From NCBI RefSeq assembly GCF_039539445.1, contig NZ_BAABDD010000016.1, forward strand, positions 1-64,000: a stretch of 64,000 nt of DNA. The letters are read 5' to 3'. The position numbers were made by a program, and so were the translations under genes. This document shows, in pieces, positions 1-6,503 of the stretch. A model generated the notes under the pieces. It did not search any database. It saw only the letters and a list, made by a program, of their open reading frames with translations, and was not told the DNA's origin. The stretch is from Salinactinospora qingdaonensis (GTDB lineage Bacteria > Actinomycetota > Actinomycetes > Streptosporangiales > Streptosporangiaceae). Numbering within the stretch: position 1 is the stretch's first letter; every line of letters starts with the position of its first letter.

Positions 1-527
1 GTGCGGTGGGGGGTGGGGTGTTGGTAGGTGGTTATGGCGTGGTCGAGTAGTTCGGCGCGGGGGCCGATGGGTGGGTGGTGCAGGGTGGTCCAGGCGATGA
101 GGAATTCGGGGCCGTGTGGGGTGTCGGCGTGGTGGAGGGGGAGGTTGCCCTGGGTGAGGGCGGAAACCAGGCCGGGGGTGTAGCCGGCGTGGTCGGCGGC
201 GGTGTGGCGGCGTTCTTCGAGGTGGGTGGGGATCATTTCGGCCAGTAGGTCGGGGGTGGCACACCGGGCGTGCAGGGTGAGCAGGTCGTGGGGGGTGAGG
301 GTGACGGCGTCGATGGCGGCCAGCACGTTTTGGAAGTCGCGTAGGCAGGCGGTGATGGGTTTCAGGGCGGTGTGGATCTGGTCGGGGGTGCACATCAGGG
401 CGGGTGGGTGGGTGCGGAGTTCTTCGCCGTGTTCCCAACTGGCCGGCACCGGCTGGGGCTCGTAGTTCTCGATGAGGTCGGCCAACCTGTGGGCGAGATC
501 GACCAGCAGTGTGGCGGTGGTGGGCAT
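1..527 (-). CDS. Hypothetical protein, N-terminal part, runs off the left edge
   Basis: An open reading frame on the minus strand starts at ATG 527 (protein begins MPTTATLLVDLAHRLADLIE) and stays open for about 175 codons to the window edge, so its C-terminus is missing. G/C third-position bias supports coding. The sequence looks helical and rich in His, Thr, Pro and Leu. I see no signal peptide, membrane segment or catalytic motif and do not recognise the family. It points the same way as the four-gene operon at 1561-3093, but terminator-like hairpins lie between them, so it is probably a separate unit. It may belong to the same accessory block. Coding confidence is good; function is unknown. 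Confidence 0.6.
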   Translation of the reverse strand, partial: MPTTATLLVDLAHRLADLIENYEPQPVPASWEHGEELRTHPPALMCTPDQIHTALKPITACLRDFQNVLAAIDAVTLTPHDLLTLHARCATPDLLAEMIPTHLEERRHTAADHAGYTPGLVSALTQGNLPLHHADTPHGPEFLIAWTTLHHPPIGPRAELLDHAITTYQHPTPHR

Positions 528-649
528 CGGGCGGACCTTTCCTGGGCGCGGGGGCTGAACACCCCGGCTGGGGTGGGTGGCTGTATAGCGGCGTGTCGAG
601 GCGTGTCGAGCAGGACCGGGCGAGAGAGGGGCGGCCGGGAGCGGGGGAT

Positions 650-673
650 AAGGCCCCCTCGGGGGCCTTTGTT
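650..673 (+). terminator. Short GC hairpin followed by TTTGTT
   Basis: AAGGCCCCC and GGGGGCCTT pair across a 2-nt loop and TTTGTT follows on the plus strand. No plus-strand gene was found just upstream, so its role is unclear. Confidence 0.4.
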
Positions 674-756
674 GGGGTGGGGCCCGTGTGAGGGGTGGTT
701 GTGGGGTGGCTGTTTTGGGTGGTGACCGTGGGGGGCGTGTGTTGGAGGGGGCGTTG

Positions 757-796
757 TTCGCTCGTGTCTCGATCGCTTCGCGATCTCGACAGCCCA
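757..796 (+). repeat. Dispersed palindromic repeat, copy A
   Basis: Matches the shared pattern (pieces TTCGCTCGTG, CTCGATCGC, 3-nt loop, GCGATCTCGACAGCC). The inner stem GATCGC/GCGATC is perfect. It faces copy B at 1058-1094, forming a convergent pair. Confidence 0.85.
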
Positions 797-1057
797 GGGG
801 AGGCCGAGGGGTGAGGAGGGGCGAGCCGAGGCCGGGGTGGCAGGTAGTGCTGTGGTTCGACGGTGCTCAGGCGTGGTAGGCCCGGTGGACGAACCGTGCT
901 GAAACCCCTCCAGGCACAACAGTTCCCCGCCCGCCTCCTGCCCCCTCGGGGGAGGGTGCCTGAAGGGAGCACCCTCCCCGAAAGACCCCCTGAAAGAAAC
1001 ACCCCCTTGCCTAGCACCCCTCCCCGAAAGACTTCCTGGAGGGGGCGCCCACCCCCT

Positions 1058-1094
1058 GGCTGCTGAGATCGCGCAGCGATCGAGGCACGAGCGG
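1058..1094 (-). repeat. Dispersed palindromic repeat, copy B
   Basis: Reverse-oriented copy of the same element: GGCTGCTGAGATCGC, loop, GCGATCGAGGCACGAGCGG. It pairs with copy A about 300 bp to its left. Confidence 0.85.
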
Positions 1095-1219
1095 TGGGAG
1101 AGGGGCTTTGAGCTCCTCGCTTCGAAAGTTCCTTTGTCGCCTCCTCACCCCCTGTGGCGGGGAGGAGTCAGCCTGACCGGTGGGTCTGCCCTTTTCGCCC
1201 CGGTGCGACATATGGGGGT

Positions 1220-1259
1220 GGGGGTGCCCGGCCTCCTCCGTGGCCGGACACCCCCTTTT
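1220..1259 (+). terminator. Strong intrinsic-type hairpin with T run
   Basis: The arms GGGGGTGCCCGGCC (1220-1233) and GGCCGGACACCCCC (1242-1255) pair with one mismatch across an 8-nt loop. TTTT follows on the plus strand. No plus-strand gene is evident upstream. Confidence 0.5.
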
Positions 1260-1376
1260 GGGGAGGGGCCGCGCTGGTCGGGGGTGTGCTCCAGCGCGGC
1301 CCTGGTGGATCGTGCTCCCGCCGGCTTTGAGGAGGGGGCGGGGCGTGGCATGTCCGGTGTGTGGCTTTTCGTTTCG

Positions 1377-1456
1377 CCATGATCATCACGGGTGTTGGGG
1401 TTCGTCGCTCTCAACCGTCCCGTGTCGCCGAGCGGCAACACTCGCGATGATCATGG
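1377..1456. repeat. Long inverted repeat with TGATCA cores
   Basis: The left arm 1377-1397 and right arm 1436-1456 are 21 bp each and match at 19 of 21 positions when inverted. Each arm contains the palindrome ATGATCAT, and a 38-nt loop separates them. I recall similar CCATGATCAT-containing inverted repeats between genes of Streptosporangiales-type actinomycetes, but this needs a search. It lies downstream of the leftward operon, so a terminator or mobile repeat role is possible. Confidence 0.65.
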
Positions 1457-1464
1457 GCTCGTGG

Positions 1465-1537
1465 GCGGGGCCCGGCCCCCTCCATGGCCGGGCCCCGCAG
1501 GGGCCGCGCGGTGGCGGGTGCTGTGCCCCGCGCGGCC
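1465..1537 (-). terminator. Tandem GC-rich hairpins downstream of the leftward operon
   Basis: GCGGGGCCCGGCC (1465-1477) pairs perfectly with GGCCGGGCCCCGC (1486-1498). A second stem, GGCCGCGCGG (1502-1511) with CCGCGCGGCC (1528-1537), follows. They sit just past the stop of the 1561-2076 gene and probably terminate that operon without a U-tract, as is common in actinomycetes. Confidence 0.5.
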
Positions 1538-1560
1538 GGGTGTAGCGGCACCGGCCCCTG

Positions 1561-2076
1561 TCAGGAGGGGGCGGTGTCGCGGCGCCGGCGATGCCGCGGC
1601 CGAACCGGCCGCCGCCCCGCGGAAACCGCGGCCATGGGCGCGGTTGTGGTGCTGTCGGCGCCTCTGGCCGGAGGGTCGGGGCGACGCGGCCGGGCCGGCC
1701 GAGGCGGCACCCACCCCGCACCGGGCCGCTCACCCGACCACTCGCGGGCGTACTGCTCGCGGGTATGCCGCTCGCGGGACCGCTCATGGGCGTACTGCTC
1801 GTGGGTGTGCCACCCGTGGGGCTGCTCGCGCCTCTGGGGGCGCTGGCCGCCGGGCTGTTCACGGGTGCGGGGGTGCCTCCCGTGGGGCTGGTCGCGATGG
1901 CCGGTGGCGCCTACGGCGGTGATCAGTTGTTCCAGTGCTTCGGGGGTGGCTGCTTCCATGAGGCGTGGGTGGCCGGGCAGCAGTGCCCACCATTGACGGG
2001 TATGCGAGCCGTGCCAGATGGTGGCGCCGGGGAAGCGGCGGTGTAGGCGGGCCACGGTCGCCTCCAGCGGGCTCAT
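1561..2076 (-). CDS. Small conserved actinomycete protein with low-complexity C-terminal tail
   Basis: The start is ATG 2076, preceded by GGGAGAG and overlapping the stop of the upstream gene (ATGA). The first 50 or so residues (beginning MSPLEATVARLHRRFPGA) are rich in Trp and His (IWHGSHTRQWWALLPG). They resemble a short domain I associate with small proteins near XRE/DUF397 loci in actinomycetes. The remaining 120 residues are a repetitive Arg/Glu/His tail (EQYAHERSRERHTREQYA), poorly conserved in character, which may be partly overrun of a shorter gene. It is the last gene of the four-gene operon. Function is unknown. Confidence 0.6.
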   Translation of the reverse strand: MSPLEATVARLHRRFPGATIWHGSHTRQWWALLPGHPRLMEAATPEALEQLITAVGATGHRDQPHGRHPRTREQPGGQRPQRREQPHGWHTHEQYAHERSRERHTREQYAREWSGERPGAGWVPPRPARPRRPDPPARGADSTTTAPMAAVSAGRRPVRPRHRRRRDTAPS

Positions 2077-2393
2077 GAGGTCTCTCCCTTCTGGCAGGGC
2101 TGCCAGGCGTGGCCGGTGGCATCCACGTGGATGCCACTGTGGCCTTCGGGGCGGATACACGGCCACGCCTGGGTGTGGCCTCGGGGCGTGCCGGGCCACC
2201 CGCGGGCAGGGGTCGCGTCGGGGCGGGGGTGGGTGCAGGCGTTGCCGTACTGGTCGGCCAGGTGGGTCAACAGCGCCAGCGAGGTCTGGCGCACCTCACC
2301 CAGCCACAAGGCCCGCTCCTGGGTGCCCACCACCAGCGCGTCGGCCACCCGACGCAGGTGGCACACCTGCTCATCTTCCCGGGGATCGCGCAT
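2073..2393 (-). CDS. Hypothetical protein of about 106 residues, operon gene 3
   Basis: Starts at ATG 2393 (a GTG at 2396 overlapping the upstream stop is equally possible), with GGAGGTG upstream. It ends with TGA inside the next start. The N-terminal 50 residues look helical (RRVADALVVGTQERALWLGEV). The C-terminal half has Cys and His (ACTHPRP, WPCIRPEGHSG, GHAWQPC) spaced in a way that could bind a metal, though I see no named zinc-finger pattern. Translational coupling on both sides places it firmly in the operon. Function is unknown. Confidence 0.65.
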   Translation of the reverse strand: MRDPREDEQVCHLRRVADALVVGTQERALWLGEVRQTSLALLTHLADQYGNACTHPRPDATPARGWPGTPRGHTQAWPCIRPEGHSGIHVDATGHAWQPCQKGETS

Positions 2394-2779
2394 CACCGGT
2401 TCACCTCCGGGGTGGGCATGGTGAGCAGATCCCCGGCCACCGCCCCGGCGGCGGCGATGCGGGTGGCCACCTCGACCCCGCTCGCGCTGTCGAGGACGAG
2501 GCAGGCGGGGCCGAGGTGGAGCCGCACCTCACTGGGCGTCCTCTGGGCGTAGCGGCTGGTGGTGACCCGTACCGCCCCAGGCGCGGCCAGCCGATCGCCG
2601 CCCATCACCACCGGTGGGGGCGTGCCGGGTTCGGCCTGGCCCTCATAGACCTCCACCAACCGGGCCACCACTGCCGAGGCCGCCCCCAGGGAACGGACAT
2701 CGGCCGACCGATAGCCGTGCTTGTCGAGGACATCGCGAATCGCCAACACCAGATCCGTGGAAACCGGCCGCGCACTCAC
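2393..2779 (-). CDS. Hypothetical protein of about 128 residues, operon gene 2
   Basis: A GTG start at 2779, with GGAGG just upstream, overlaps the previous stop (GTGA). Longer upstream extensions are rejected because they read through the preceding gene. The product begins MSARPVSTDLVLAIRDVLDK, has a helical N-terminal half and a second half with alternating strand-like segments (RLHLGPACLVLDSASGVEVATRIAAA). No membrane segment or known motif is seen. Its coupled position between a membrane-anchored protein and a Cys/His-rich one suggests the four products act together, but nothing shows what they do. Confidence 0.65.
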   Translation of the reverse strand: MSARPVSTDLVLAIRDVLDKHGYRSADVRSLGAASAVVARLVEVYEGQAEPGTPPPVVMGGDRLAAPGAVRVTTSRYAQRTPSEVRLHLGPACLVLDSASGVEVATRIAAAGAVAGDLLTMPTPEVNR

Positions 2780-3093
2780 CGGGCCACCTCCTCGGCACGC
2801 TCCGACGCGCCCGCACGCCCACAGAGGGGCGCCGACACCACAGCGCGCTCCGGGCCAGGCACAAACGCCCCGGCCATGAGGCCAGGCCGATCGAGATAGG
2901 GCCGCACCCGCGCGACCACACGCGGGCACTCACGGCAACGGCACAACAGATAACGCGCCTGCCGCGCAAACACACAGTGACGGCCCACGGTGGAACTCAG
3001 GCACGCACGCGGCACCGACCGAGGCGCCACCAGGGCGGACAGCAGCAGCACGCACAGCACCACGAGCATGCCGAGCGCAGACAGCAATCGCAT
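2776..3093 (-). CDS. Small membrane-anchored protein, first gene of the leftward operon
   Basis: The start ATG 3093 is preceded by AGGAGG, so the longer reading frame upstream is not used. The 105-residue product opens with one hydrophobic segment (LLSALGMLVVLCVLLLSALV, residues 3-22), a signal anchor or uncleaved signal. A Cys/Arg-rich middle (ARYLLCRCRECPRVVARVRPYL) follows. Four cysteines within about 40 residues could bind metal or form disulfides. It is the promoter-proximal gene and is divergent from the XRE regulator, so that regulator is a candidate controller. Family unknown. Confidence 0.65.
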   Translation of the reverse strand: MRLLSALGMLVVLCVLLLSALVAPRSVPRACLSSTVGRHCVFARQARYLLCRCRECPRVVARVRPYLDRPGLMAGAFVPGPERAVVSAPLCGRAGASERAEEVAR

Positions 3094-3344
3094 GACATAC
3101 CCCTCCTGGGGGTTAGGCCGGGATGGGACGTCCCGGCGGGAGCTTTGGGTAGCTGCCATACTGCCGCATGCACGTAAAATTCTCAATGCCCACATCAGAA
3201 AATCGCTTTGTGAATTAGTCTCACGGGGTGATCTTCCTACTTGCATAACCAGAGAAAACGTGGGCGGTGCACTAAATGTCTGAATCCCCCAGGCGCGTCA
3301 TAGGATCTGGCCACCAGGAACGCGCACCGAGGAGCAATCTCTCT
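3094..3344. promoter_or_regulatory. Divergent promoter region of the small-gene operon and the XRE gene
   Basis: About 250 bp separates the two divergent start codons and is clearly less GC-rich than its surroundings (for example around 3175-3275), as expected for promoters. I could not fix -35 or -10 boxes with confidence. An alternative ATG for the XRE gene at 3276 lies inside this region. Confidence 0.4.
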
Positions 3345-4184
3345 ATGGCCAGCAGTCCGCCCCTACGACGGCGCCGTCTCTCGCGACGCCTACGTGAGCT
3401 ACGGGAAGCGTGCGGCTACACATCCGAGTACGTCACTGACGAAGCCAAGAAGCGCGGCGGGAAGTGGTCACGCGGCAAGCTCACACGCATCGAGAACAAC
3501 GAATGGGCGCGGCCGAACTCAAAGGATGTCGAGACACTGCTCGACATCTACGGCGTCAAAGACGCTGATGAGTGCGAGGCGTATCTGTCCCTAGCCAAGC
3601 AAGCGAGGCAGCGTGGGTGGTGGGTGTCCTACTCCGACGTACTCGGAAAGGGTGCCTATGTCGGGCTGGAGGTCGAAGCGTCCCGTATCCGGACCTATGA
3701 AGCATTGGTGATTCCCGGCCTACTCCAGACCGAGGCATATACGCGCGCTGTGGTGCGGACCCATGGCGAAACTGATCCGCACGCCATCGACCGACGCGTC
3801 GAAGCGCGGGAAGCAAGGAAACAGATCCTAATGCGTTCGGACGCTCCCCGAATCTGGGCTGTGATCGACGAAGCGGCGATCCACCGGATACCCGTCGAGC
3901 TACGCGACGAGCAGGTCCGTTACTTGATCGACGTGCAGCGCCCGTGGCTGCGTGTGCAGATCTTGCCGAGTGCGGCAGGATTGCACGCGGCTACCGCAGG
4001 ATCGTTCGTCATCCTGGATTTCCCTGAGGACCCGCCGGTCGTGTACCAAGAAAACGTGATGTCAGAGCTGTTCTACGAGGACCCTGTCGAGATTGAGCAC
4101 TGCGAGATGGTCTATGACCATGCGCAGGCATCGGCGCTCAGCGTCGAGAGCTCGCGGGAGTTCTTGCGGAGCATGATCCAGTAG
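3345..4184 (+). CDS. XRE-family regulator of the Scr1 type (HTH + DUF5753)
   Basis: The 279-residue product has an N-terminal helix-turn-helix (residues about 10-65, with LSRRLRELREACGYTSEYV and SRGKLTRIENNE). A DUF5753-type domain follows from about residue 100 (YEALVIPGLLQTEAYTRAV, near-diagnostic for this family). ATG 3345, with GAGGAG upstream, gives the family's usual length of about 280; ATG 3276 would add 23 residues. It is followed at 10 bp by a DUF397 gene, the standard pairing in actinomycetes. In Streptomyces coelicolor such a pair (Scr1/Scr2) behaves like a toxin-antitoxin-type regulatory unit. It probably autoregulates and may control the divergent operon. Confidence 0.9.
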   Translation: MASSPPLRRRRLSRRLRELREACGYTSEYVTDEAKKRGGKWSRGKLTRIENNEWARPNSKDVETLLDIYGVKDADECEAYLSLAKQARQRGWWVSYSDVLGKGAYVGLEVEASRIRTYEALVIPGLLQTEAYTRAVVRTHGETDPHAIDRRVEAREARKQILMRSDAPRIWAVIDEAAIHRIPVELRDEQVRYLIDVQRPWLRVQILPSAAGLHAATAGSFVILDFPEDPPVVYQENVMSELFYEDPVEIEHCEMVYDHAQASALSVESSREFLRSMIQ

Positions 4185-4194
4185 GGAACCCAAA

Positions 4195-4398
4195 GTGCAG
4201 ACCCCAGAGCAATCCCACCTGTTGACGTTCCGCAAGTCCAGCTACAGCCAAGGGAAGACACAGAACTGCGTAGAGGTCGCCGACTTCCCGGCCGGCGCCG
4301 CTGTGCGCGACTCGAAGAACCCGGAGTTCGGGCACCTGGCATTCGCGGCCGACGAGTGGCGCGCGTTCCTCGATGAACTCAAGACCGACCGGCTGTAG
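4195..4398 (+). CDS. DUF397 domain protein
   Basis: A GTG start gives 67 residues, the typical size for DUF397. Family hallmarks are visible: FRKSSYSQGKTQNCVEVA, then AVRDSKNPEFGHLAF and DEWRAFLDELK. It lies 10 bp after the XRE regulator and ends just before a strong hairpin, so the two form a bicistronic unit. Partners of this kind are described as the small effector or toxin-like half of Scr1/Scr2-type pairs. The molecular activity of the family remains poorly defined. Confidence 0.9.
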   Translation: MQTPEQSHLLTFRKSSYSQGKTQNCVEVADFPAGAAVRDSKNPEFGHLAFAADEWRAFLDELKTDRL

Positions 4399-4405
4399 CG
4401 GTATC

Positions 4406-4450
4406 CACGTTGAAAGCCCCGGCGGTGCGTCCGCCGGGGCTTTCAACGTG
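4406..4450 (+). terminator. Perfect 20-bp stem terminator
   Basis: 4406-4425 and 4431-4450 are perfect inverted repeats with a 5-nt loop, starting 8 bp after the DUF397 stop. There is no T run. It probably ends the XRE-DUF397 transcript. Confidence 0.8.
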
Positions 4451-4853
4451 CTTTACCCAAAGCATCCCGGATGAATCGTACCGCGCCACAGTGACGCCCG
4501 CGAGACCACAAGCTCCTCCCCGCAGGCGATCTCGCGGCGCGACACATGGCCGGATACGGCCGCCCACACACACCTGCCCCAGAGCTGAAGTGGGGGGCAG
4601 GTTAGACAGGGCAAAACGCCGAATCCACCATCCACCGCAGCCGCAACGAGAGTCATGACAAGTCTTTGACAGTAACGCAACCGGAGGTGCCTCCAGCCAA
4701 TGAGTGACCTAGCCTTGACAGCGGCAGACAACCGAAACGACAGGACCGTGCCATACTGTTTTGACCTGCGGTGTTGCACTACTGGCGGCTCGCTGCACAA
4801 CAGCGCTCCCCGAGGCTCCCGATCCCCTTCACGAGCTGCGACTTTACCCTCGG
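4451..4853. other. Non-coding stretch upstream of the CRISPR array (probable leader side)
   Basis: No supported gene is present; the open frames in it have no ribosome binding site and run through the CRISPR. The segment around 4660-4770 is relatively AT-richer and contains TTGACA-like boxes (TTGACA at about 4669 and 4716). The repeat at the right end of the array is the degenerate one, so the leader is expected here. A small hairpin (CCTGCCCC with GGGGCAGG, about 4570-4600) is also present. Confidence 0.45.
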
Positions 4854-5018
4854 GTCCACTCATCACCCCTAGAGGGATCGCAACTCGTAGCTCCGCTCGG
4901 GCATGCGCAGGGCTGCGAGCGTCCACTCATCACCCCTAGAGGGATCGCAACGCTTTCTCCTGGCTGAGGGGGTGCCACCAGGCTTTGGTCCACTCATCAC
5001 CCCTAGAGGGATCGCGAC
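4854..5018 (+). CRISPR. Orphan CRISPR array, three repeats and two spacers
   Basis: Three 31-bp repeats at 4854-4884, 4921-4951 and 4988-5018 share GTCCACTCATCACCCCTAG followed by AGGGATCGCAAC. The first two are identical; the last differs by one base (GCGAC for GCAAC). Both spacers are exactly 36 bp (4885-4920 and 4952-4987) and unrelated to each other. The repeat carries a short palindromic core (CCCCTAGAGGG) and ends in GCAAC. No cas gene is found in the window, so the array is orphan or served in trans. The degenerate right-hand repeat suggests the leader lies to the left. Repeat orientation is inferred, not proven. Confidence 0.9.
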
Positions 5019-5047
5019 TCAGGTCACGGTCGCCAACCGTGAGGAGT

Positions 5048-5140
5048 AGGTTCTGTTTTCGGAGGGCTGGGGTGGGGGCTGTGGGAGTGTTCTTCGTCCG
5101 CTCGTGCCTCGATCGCTCCGCGATCTCAGCAGCCTAGGGG
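5048..5140 (+). repeat. Dispersed palindromic repeat, copy C, extended form
   Basis: Begins AGGTTCTGTTTTCGGAGGG, as do copies D and K (copy F starts within the same arm), and continues through a G-rich part to the palindromic core at 5091-5135. It lies 30 bp after the CRISPR and runs straight into the tandem array. Confidence 0.85.
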
Positions 5141-5144
5141 CGCT

Positions 5145-5545
5145 CACCAGCTTGCGGCCCCAGCCACACACCCCACCCTCCAACACTCACACCCCAACCC
5201 CAACAACCCACAAGGCCCCCACCAGCTCGCAGCCCCAGGCCACACCCCCACACCCTCCAACACTCACACCCCAACCCCAACAACCCACAAGGCCCCCACC
5301 AGCTCGCAGCCCCAGGCCACACACCCCACCCTCCAACGCTCATGCCGCGATCTCAGCAGCCTAGGGGCGCTCACCGGCTCGCGGCCCCACAGCCCCCTCC
5401 ACCCCTCCAACACCCACAACACGACCTCAGCAACCTCCAAGGGGCACTCACCGGCTCGCGGCCCCACAGCCCCCTCCACCCCTCCAATGCTCATGCCGCG
5501 ATCTCAGCAGCCTAGGGGGCGCTCACTGGCTCGCGGCCACCGCCT
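5145..5545 (+). repeat. Tandem minisatellite, about five units of 75-77 bp
   Basis: The marker CACCAGCTTGCGGCCCC or its variants recurs at 5145, 5220, 5297, 5373, 5449 and 5524, giving periods of 75-77 bp. Units 1-3 carry the C/A-rich text CCAACACTCACACCCCAACC. Units 4-6 instead carry the palindromic repeat's right half (GCGATCTCAGCAGCCTAGGG). The array therefore seems to have grown from copy C. Apparent reading frames here are Pro/Gly/Trp-rich artefacts. Confidence 0.85.
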
Positions 5546-5740
5546 GCGCCGGCCTCTCGATCTCGCTGGGGCTCGCTGGCGCCACAACACCTGCACTGCC
5601 GAGGCTGCGACTGGCCAGAGCGCCCCACGTTCTCCGGGCCGTTCTCGTTCGCTGCTGAGTCGAATCACCGCAGGTCGGCCCGTGATCAGAGAGACTCAAC
5701 GAGACTGAGGAGGAGCTTAGCCAGGAAGAGCCGGGGGTGC

Positions 5741-6433
5741 GTGGTGGCCAGCGATCCGCAGCCGGGCGCTGCCGAGCCCAGCGGGTCTTTCCAGTCTTCC
5801 CGGGCCAGTGCGGTGATCGTGGTGTTACTGTCGCTGGCTGCCGGGATGACCGACGCGCTGTGCCTGCTGCATCTGGGCGGCGTGTTCGCCAGCGTCGTCA
5901 CAGGCAACCTCGTGCTCGTGGCGGTCTCCACCGTGCACGGCGTGGCCGACCCGGCGGCGCGGGCGGCCATCTCGACGGGAGCCTACGCGGCGGGGGTGTT
6001 CGCGGGCAGCCGGATGGTCGCGCGGCGCAGCCCCGCGGCCCGGCCGCCCACCTGCCTGGCCCTGGAGACACTCGTGCTGGGGCTGTTCGTCGCCGGCTGG
6101 CTCGGCGACCCCCACCGGTCGAACGGAGAGGGGCACCCGGCGCTGCTCCTGGCGGCGGGTGCCGCGATGGGGCTGCAAGGCATCGTCGTGCGCACCCTTG
6201 GGCGGCCGGGACTGTCCACCACATACCTGACCGGTGCCCTCACCCGGATCGTGAGCACCATCGGCGACCCCTCCTGGCTTCGGCGTCTCGACTGGCTGCA
6301 ACTCCTCGCCCTTGGCTGCCTGGTCCTCGGCGCGGCCGTGGAAGCGGTGCTCATGCGGTACCTGCCGTGGACCGGCCCACTACCCGCCGCTGTCCTGGCC
6401 ACAGCCGCCCTCCTGATCGCCTACCGGCAGTAA
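5741..6433 (+). CDS. YoaK/DUF1275 family membrane protein
   Basis: The 230-residue product has about six hydrophobic segments and the family's opening pattern, LSLAAGMTDALCLLHLGGVFASVVTGNLV (residues about 30-58), where a DA..L..G..F...TGN signature is expected. A later conserved patch, GLQGIVVRTLGRPGLSTTYLTGAL, also fits. Length matches the family (about 220-240). The start is one of two adjacent GTG codons at 5741/5744. Its role is unknown; YoaK-type proteins are uncharacterised inner-membrane proteins, sometimes suggested to transport small molecules. It is convergent with the fcs gene. Confidence 0.8.
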   Translation: MVASDPQPGAAEPSGSFQSSRASAVIVVLLSLAAGMTDALCLLHLGGVFASVVTGNLVLVAVSTVHGVADPAARAAISTGAYAAGVFAGSRMVARRSPAARPPTCLALETLVLGLFVAGWLGDPHRSNGEGHPALLLAAGAAMGLQGIVVRTLGRPGLSTTYLTGALTRIVSTIGDPSWLRRLDWLQLLALGCLVLGAAVEAVLMRYLPWTGPLPAAVLATAALLIAYRQ

Positions 6434-6503
6434 CGCAGGCGTCGGCAACAGCAGTGACCAGTAGACATCCAGACGCTCACGCCTGGGGTGGGGTCTCCCG
6501 CGG

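Larger units (their letters stand above)
528..1560. other. Intergenic region, about 1 kb, with repeats and hairpins
   Basis: No open frame here has convincing codon bias or a ribosome binding site. The stretch holds a short direct repeat (GGCGTGTCGA twice, about 589-610), a hairpin at 650-669, a convergent pair of the dispersed palindromic repeat (757-796 and 1058-1094), a strong hairpin with a T run at 1220-1259, a 21-bp inverted repeat at 1377-1456 and paired GC-rich hairpins at 1465-1537. Confidence 0.6.

Noticed and set aside
4453..4926. 157-codon minus-strand frame over the CRISPR leader
   Set aside because: It runs through CRISPR repeats and lacks a start with a ribosome binding site.
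5134..5494. Gly/Trp-rich and Pro/Thr-rich frames within the tandem array
   Set aside because: They are periodic by-products of the 76-bp repeat on either strand.
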